Origin: Sphaeroforma sirkka | Taxonomy: Eukaryota > Opisthokonta > Ichthyosporea > Ichthyophonida | NCBI GenBank assembly: GCA_001586965.3 | Contig: LUCW03000023.1 | Span: 47,501-83,685 of the forward strand | DNA length: 36,185 bases | Direction of reading: 5' to 3' | In this document: one piece after another, positions 31,786-36,185 of the stretch | Position numbering within the stretch: position 1 is the stretch's first letter | Layout: each line of letters opens with the position of its first letter | Program-made: the position numbers and the translations under genes | The notes under the pieces: generated by a model | What the model saw: only the letters and a program-made list of their open reading frames with translations | What the model was told of the DNA's origin: nothing | The model's database searches: none

Positions 31786-33173
31786 GTCAGGAAGATGGTT
31801 ATGTATTCCTGGAATGTGTTATATTAAAGGCGAACTTGGCAATAATGTCATGCCAGCGGCTCACCAACTGTGAATCAGGGTTCATATCTTTTAAGTATGT
31901 TAAAGACTTTTGATCACAGGCGACAGTAAAGTAACTTCCATAAAGGTAGTCTTTAAACTGTCTTAGCGCAGTAACTATAGCAAGGAGCTCTTGTTTAACG
32001 GTAGGGTAATTCCGTTGACTCTTATTATAACTCTTGCTAAAGAATTGTATGTAGCGCGGTTTACCATTTATCGTTTGGTAAAGCACTCCACCTACCGCTC
32101 GATCTGAAGCGTCGGTTGCTACTTGGAACGGGACACCATCCACAGGGTACTGCATGATGGGTGCGTCCATTACTTTACTTTTGACTAGTTTAAATGCATC
32201 ATCACATTCTTTAGTCCAAAGCTTTCCCAAAGGTCCTTTGTGCAGCCGTAGGTGACTGAAAGGCTTTAAGTAATGAGAAAGATGCGGTACCGAATCCGAG
32301 AAGAAGTTAACAAACCCACACACAGAGTTCACATCTCTTCCAGTAATTGGTGTTGATAAATCCAACAGAAACTGTTTCTTGCCAGGATCAATTTCTACCC
32401 CTGCTGCAGATACTTTGTAGCCAAGTAAGTGTATAGTATCTTTAGCAAAAGAACACTTGTCTTCGTTAATCTTAAGTTTAGCATGATTAAGTCGCTTTAA
32501 GACTTCTTTAACGAGTTTAGCATGTTCACGTGTTGTCTTTGTAAAGATAACTATATCATCTAAATAGACTGATACGTTATACGACAGGTCCGCAAATAGT
32601 TCCATCATAACTTGTTGGAAGAAAGAAGGTAACATGTGTAAGCCTTCAGGTGCACCTTTAAACTGGTACTTCTTACCTTGCCAAGTAAAGGAAAAGTATT
32701 TCCTATGAGGCTCATATATCTGTAGTTGATGGAATGCAGCTTTTAAGTCTATCTTGGAAAAGATAGTCGCACCTCCATTTTGCGTAGTATCTCGCTTATC
32801 TTAGGTAAGGGAAAACTATGTTGCGGAATTAGTTTGTTGATTGGCGACAGGTCTAGTACTACTCTTGTTTTACTAAACGTTCCATCAGATTTATATTGAT
32901 CGACCGCTAAGAGAGCTAAGTTAACTGGGGTTGCATCATAATTGATTTCACTAGACCCTGTTTTAACCAATCTTCGATTTGGGTTTTGACAACGTCTTTG
33001 TGTCTCCAACTCACGTAGTTATGTGAAGGACACTTTAACTTAGAGAAGTCGACGTTTGTCAAGTCAAGTCTAACGTACCCATTAGAGAACTTAAACATAC
33101 ACCAGTCAGTTATTGCAATCTTCCTGTTTTGTATAATTAAGTCCATAATTATATCGGTGAAGTGCGGAATCAT
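31786..33173 (-). pseudogene. Reverse transcriptase and RNase H, frameshifted
   Basis: RT starts in the frame 32916-33173 (QIEDWLKQGLVK), moves to 32749-33009 (SKTRVVLDLSPINKLIPQHS) and then to the long frame 31799-32635, in which YLDDIVIF holds the catalytic Asp pair. RNase H follows with VATDASDRAVGGVLY, KQELLAIVTAL and TVACDQKSLTYL, which carry its acidic residues. The domain closes with an HNHLPDMLSRL-type end reached only after a frameshift near 31815. The catalytic residues are kept, but the frame is broken at least three times. Confidence 0.9.
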
Positions 33174-33210
33174 ATCCTTTGCTTCACCTTCCGGAGGTTT
33201 AGGTATCTTT

Positions 33211-33602
33211 TTAACATATTATCATCTGACTGATCTTTATTCGGTCCAGCCCATTAGGCAGACCAGTGAGTGTTATACCTAAACTGAGAAGATCAGTCAT
33301 ACCTATAATTAAATCGTATTTCTGAGACATGTCAGTAACGATTAGGTGAGTCTTCACTTCTCTTCTATCTGACAGCATTATGTGTGCATAGTCAATGGCT
33401 TGTTCGCAAGTAGTAACTTTGCCATTTCCCAAGATTAAATCAGTTGTTTCGTTATGGACAGCCATATCTGTAGCGTAGGCTACTCGGCATGAGATAGCAG
33501 AGACTTCAGCCCTGGATCAAATAGTGCCATAACTTTTTCTCCATTTACGAAAACTGTTTGAAAGATACGTTCATCTCCTTTGGTATAGATTTTATTGAAC
33601 AT
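33211..33602 (-). pseudogene. Retropepsin-like protease with a break at the active site
   Basis: A short frame reads GEKVMALFDPG near 33540-33509, the position of the aspartic protease active site (usually D[ST]G). Immediately after it the frame shifts by one base in a run of three G. The other frame then gives the rest of the domain, with KYDLIIGMTDLLSLGITLTG, matching the conserved hhhG.D.L...G end of retropepsins. The Pro after the Asp is unusual. The polyprotein could not be processed by this copy. Confidence 0.75.
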
Positions 33603-33641
33603 TTTCTCATAATCTTGCTCTAGTGCGCACATATGGTACTG

Positions 33642-33842
33642 TCAGTGCTTAACTTGGACGTCTGGTAAGTCCTTGCAATCCTCTTTGTGCCAACCGTTAG
33701 TACCCTTGCAAGTAGCACACTCTTTCATATAGTGTCCAAAATCTGGCTTGCCTGGTGCACACTTAACAGGGTCGTGTCTACCATTCCACTTGCCATTACG
33801 TTTTGTGAGGTTGTAACCACACTTCTTGCAAGGCGCTCTCAC
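33642..33842 (-). pseudogene. Gag zinc-knuckle region
   Basis: The frame has CKKCGYNL...C and then CATCKGTNGWHKEDC, a C-x2-C-x6-H-x3-C variant of the retroviral CCHC knuckle (usual spacing 2-4-4), preceded by another Cys pair. Such knuckles bind the element's RNA in Gag. It is joined to upstream gag only through a frameshift near 33845. Confidence 0.7.
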
Positions 33843-35679
33843 CTTCTTATCACCTTCGGTTCGGTAGAAGTAGAGCCAGTACCTCCAGTAGTAGTGCGAG
33901 GTTTCTTAGTACTACGCGCAGTATTAGTCTCTACTGCGTTTCGCTTAGTGGGCTGGGTGTAGCTCGTGGTACTAAGTACTCTAGTAGAGGAATTGGTATG
34001 CTTGTGTACTATCTTCTCAAAGACAGACCAAGGCATAGATCGCAAATCACCATAGGCGATGATGTCATCATTGACTTTCTTAAAGAGGTTAGTCTCCCAG
34101 AGTCTCCATCATCTGACAAATTAATAAGTATTCGCCAGTATAGGTACGACCACCCATCCGAGTATTCATATGTGTCATATGAGCTAGAGCACCTCGAATA
34201 GTGGTATCGTTCGCAAAGAACTTGCGAGACTCTAGAAGTTCACGGTCACGTGCATCTTCAAAAAAAGGTGTTAAGTATATTATCACGCAACTGGTGCCAG
34301 GGTAGGGCTTTCCAGTTGGGCTCATGAGCCTTCAAGATAGTTCGCCATTCACCTGGCTCGCAGAAATGAATAAAGGCATTCATCATCTGCTTATCCCTAA
34401 GGCTGGCAGACTCCTTAAGTTGGTCGAAGGCCTTCAGTGTCTCCACTGTACTCTCATTAGTAGAGAAATCGACCTCAGCCTGCGCGTTACCTAGCTGCTT
34501 TATAAAGCTTGGTTCTAAGTGTTCACGAGGCTCATGCTCAGTGCTACGGGCTGCTAGTGCCAAGATGGTGTCTATTTCCTTTCTCTTGTTATCGATTAGA
34601 TAGCGAATGTTATCCGCTTTCCTATCGTCAAGGTCAGAGTCATTCAATAGACGGTCCTCAAGGACTTGCATACCAGAGCGTAATAGCCTGAGACGAGTAT
34701 GTCTGGTTCTCACTTCCTCATCCTCAGGATTAGAGCGGGAACTCTCTAACGAGGTACTGGTGTAGCGATTGCCAAAATCGTGATTACCAGGGTTAGTTGG
34801 CAAATGAGGGTCGATATTACGAGGATGGTAAGCCTCATCGAGTTCCATACGATCATATCCTCTGACAGGGTTAGGTTTGTCAAGAGGATGGTCGATGGTA
34901 GCATCAGAGCTATAGAGATTAAATTTTGAAATATTATCTCTCTCGCCAGTGGTAACTGGCTTAGTGGTAAACATACTGGCTGGTAAACCAGTAGGTCTCG
35001 GGTTCGAAACCCGGCCCGAATTTTTTTTTTTTCTTCTTCGGTATAGGAAGAATATCAGCCAAGTGGGACACGATAGAGGGGTCCACAACTGCTGCTGCCG
35101 CTAGCTCCTTCAAGAGCGCTTCAGTGCGGTTCAATTGGCGTCGAGATTGAGAGGATCCAGCCACTCGTTGTCGAGTTATGGCGTCCTCAGCTTCGGCCCC
35201 AAGATTTGAGCTGAATGGAATGGCTTCTCCATCGATGGCGAAACCGAAATTTTCGGACAGGTCCAATACTTCCTTTTCACGCCGGATTTGTGCTGGAGTG
35301 TCCTTTAGATGTGGAGTTATAATGCCCCCCCGACATTCGTATCCACGAATTTTCCAGCCTTTCGACGTTTATCCCCAATATTTGACGGCACGTGGTCAGG
35401 GGGCAAACTGGGGTCCTGAGCTTCACTCCTAGGTGATACACGGACGCTGGCGAGCCTTTCCGCGGTAGTAGATACCTCTTCTTCCAAGGCTTTAGGATCC
35501 GACGAGTCATCCTCAGAATAATCCTCTGTACCAACCTCAGAATTTGCTTCCCCAACAGTATCCTCGGCAGGCTCAACTCCAGACAGGCTAGGTGTTTCCA
35601 CAGGGACCTCAGGAACCTCGGCAGGCTTAGCAGGCTTAGAGCTAGCGGCTCCCTTGCCTTTAGAAGTACCCTTAGCCAT
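33839..35679 (-). pseudogene. Gag-like polyprotein, broken
   Basis: The start is the ATG at 35679 (MAKGTSKGKGAASSKPAKPA). The N-terminal third is acidic and low complexity. A frame change occurs at a G7 run (near 35330), after which EKEVLDLSENFGFAIDGEA leads to HLADILPIPKK. A tRNA-like insertion lies at about 34950-35035. Coding then resumes (ERDNISKFNLYSSDA) through a helical capsid-like region ending HEPNWKALPWHQLRDNILNT, shifts frame at a T7 run (near 34262) and ends with a Thr/Ser-rich linker (34045-33839) before the zinc knuckle. Capsid identity is inferred from position and composition. Confidence 0.7.
34956..35032 (+). pseudogene. tRNA-Thr-like sequence inserted in gag
   Basis: On the + strand GGCTTAGTGGTAAAC (D-arm/A-box-like), ACTGGCTGGTAAACCAGT (anticodon-arm-like, GGT in an over-long loop) and TCGGGTTCGAAACCCGG (T arm, intact B box) are followed by a T12 run like a Pol III terminator. 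The acceptor stem does not pair, so it is not a working tRNA. It resembles tRNA-Thr most. It lies antisense to gag and breaks it; in the gag sense the T run becomes an A run. Confidence 0.7.
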
Positions 35680-35758
35680 AGTAATTGCTGGATAGTAAAT
35701 TGATGTCAGACAGTCTAGAAGCAGTACACTACTGTAACTACTATATAACTGAAAAATA

Positions 35759-36185
35759 TGTAAACTTCGATGGAAATTACTAGGTTTCAAACTATATTAA
35801 ACTAAAATACAATTTAGTCAGTTAGATTTAGCAGTGGTAGCTTGTGTAAGAATGATCGGGACCGCCTCTTGTTAAGAGCCTAAATATCCTCGATCACACA
35901 GGGCGTACCTCTAGCTGTTCTTTATTGAATAATTTTCACTAGAAGTACTAAATGTTCATGACCACTTGCCTAATTTGTAAATAGACATAATAACGTAAGT
36001 CACGTTAATACATTAGCTGATATAAATAAAGTTCCATCTGAAGAAAAGTTAAAAAAGAATTTATAATATCCTACATCTACTAATGTCTCAAATAGGTCCA
36101 AGTAGATGAGTCATACCAAATACTCAGGCTATTGGAGCCATCAAAGTGAATTTAGAACACTTTGGAAATATTGGAAAAGAGCTTG
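35759..36185 (-). repeat. 5' LTR of the gypsy-like element, cut by the window end
   Basis: This begins TGTAAACTTCGATGG and matches 28700-29208 closely, without the roughly 80-bp insertion. It is incomplete because the window ends. In the element's sense it lies upstream of gag, so its promoter and transcription start must be here, but I cannot place them. Confidence 0.88.

Larger units (their letters stand above)
28700..36185 (-). mobile_element. Ty3/gypsy-like LTR retrotransposon with Dam-like domain, decayed
   Basis: Direct repeats start at 28700 and 35759 with TGTAAACTTCGATGG and enclose an internal region read on the - strand: gag, zinc knuckle, protease, RT, RNase H, a methyltransferase-like domain, integrase with HHCC and D-D35-E motifs, then a GPF and chromodomain-like tail. 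The RT-before-integrase order is that of Ty3/gypsy elements. At least nine frameshifts separate the frames. The right LTR leaves the window at 36185, so the full length and target duplication cannot be seen. No TGG-type primer site directly adjoins the 5' LTR. Confidence 0.9.

Noticed and set aside
34509..34691. + strand open frames within 29300-35500
   Set aside because: They are shadows of the - strand gag and pol frames, which carry recognisable domains.

Overview
This is eukaryotic nuclear DNA, AT-rich and loaded with microsatellites and decayed transposons. It carries one recognisable host gene, an intron-rich Integrator subunit 9 (INTS9) gene with standard GT/AG introns and the standard genetic code. 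An Integrator gene of this form fits animals or their unicellular relatives. A holozoan protist is my guess, but the window alone does not settle the organism.

Layout. Positions 1-1050 are the upstream region of INTS9, with CT, poly-T, TA and TG tracts. INTS9 runs on the + strand from 1051 to 11477 in twelve exons that keep one open frame (about 778 codons). Several introns contain degenerate tandem copies of the neighbouring exon-intron junction. A tRNA-Gly(GCC) gene lies at 12181-12251. Positions 12260-16100 are mostly unassigned, with one unrecognised open frame at 13851-14273. A 633-bp block at 16120-16752 carries a tRNA-Asp(GTC) gene and is repeated almost identically at 25228-25858. Positions 16855-20150 hold a badly decayed + strand LTR-retrotransposon pol relic, with integrase pieces and a degenerate duplicated segment. 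A copia-type reverse transcriptase scrap lies at 21482-21665.

From about 22785 to 25227, on the - strand, lies a truncated non-LTR (LINE) element with reverse transcriptase motifs. It is bordered at its 3' side by a telomere-like TTTAGGG run and cut at its 5' side by the second tRNA-Asp block. Next come a roughly 1-kb foldback element with 406/413-bp inverted arms (25918-26920), about 70 TA repeats, and a minisatellite whose unit contains a dyad.

Positions 28700-36185 hold a Ty3/gypsy-like LTR retrotransposon on the - strand: LTR, gag, zinc knuckle, protease, RT, RNase H, a Dam-methyltransferase-like domain, integrase, GPF/chromodomain-like tail, LTR. It is broken by many frameshifts and by a tRNA-like insertion in gag, and the second LTR runs off the window.

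How the parts relate. INTS9 is the only clear protein-coding host gene. Its twelve exons are free of frameshifts, so the many one-base breaks in the transposons are probably real decay, not sequencing error. The most unusual observations are the Dam-like domain between RNase H and integrase, the repeated decay copies of exon-intron junctions inside INTS9, the tRNA-like insertion in gag, and the telomere-like tail of the LINE.
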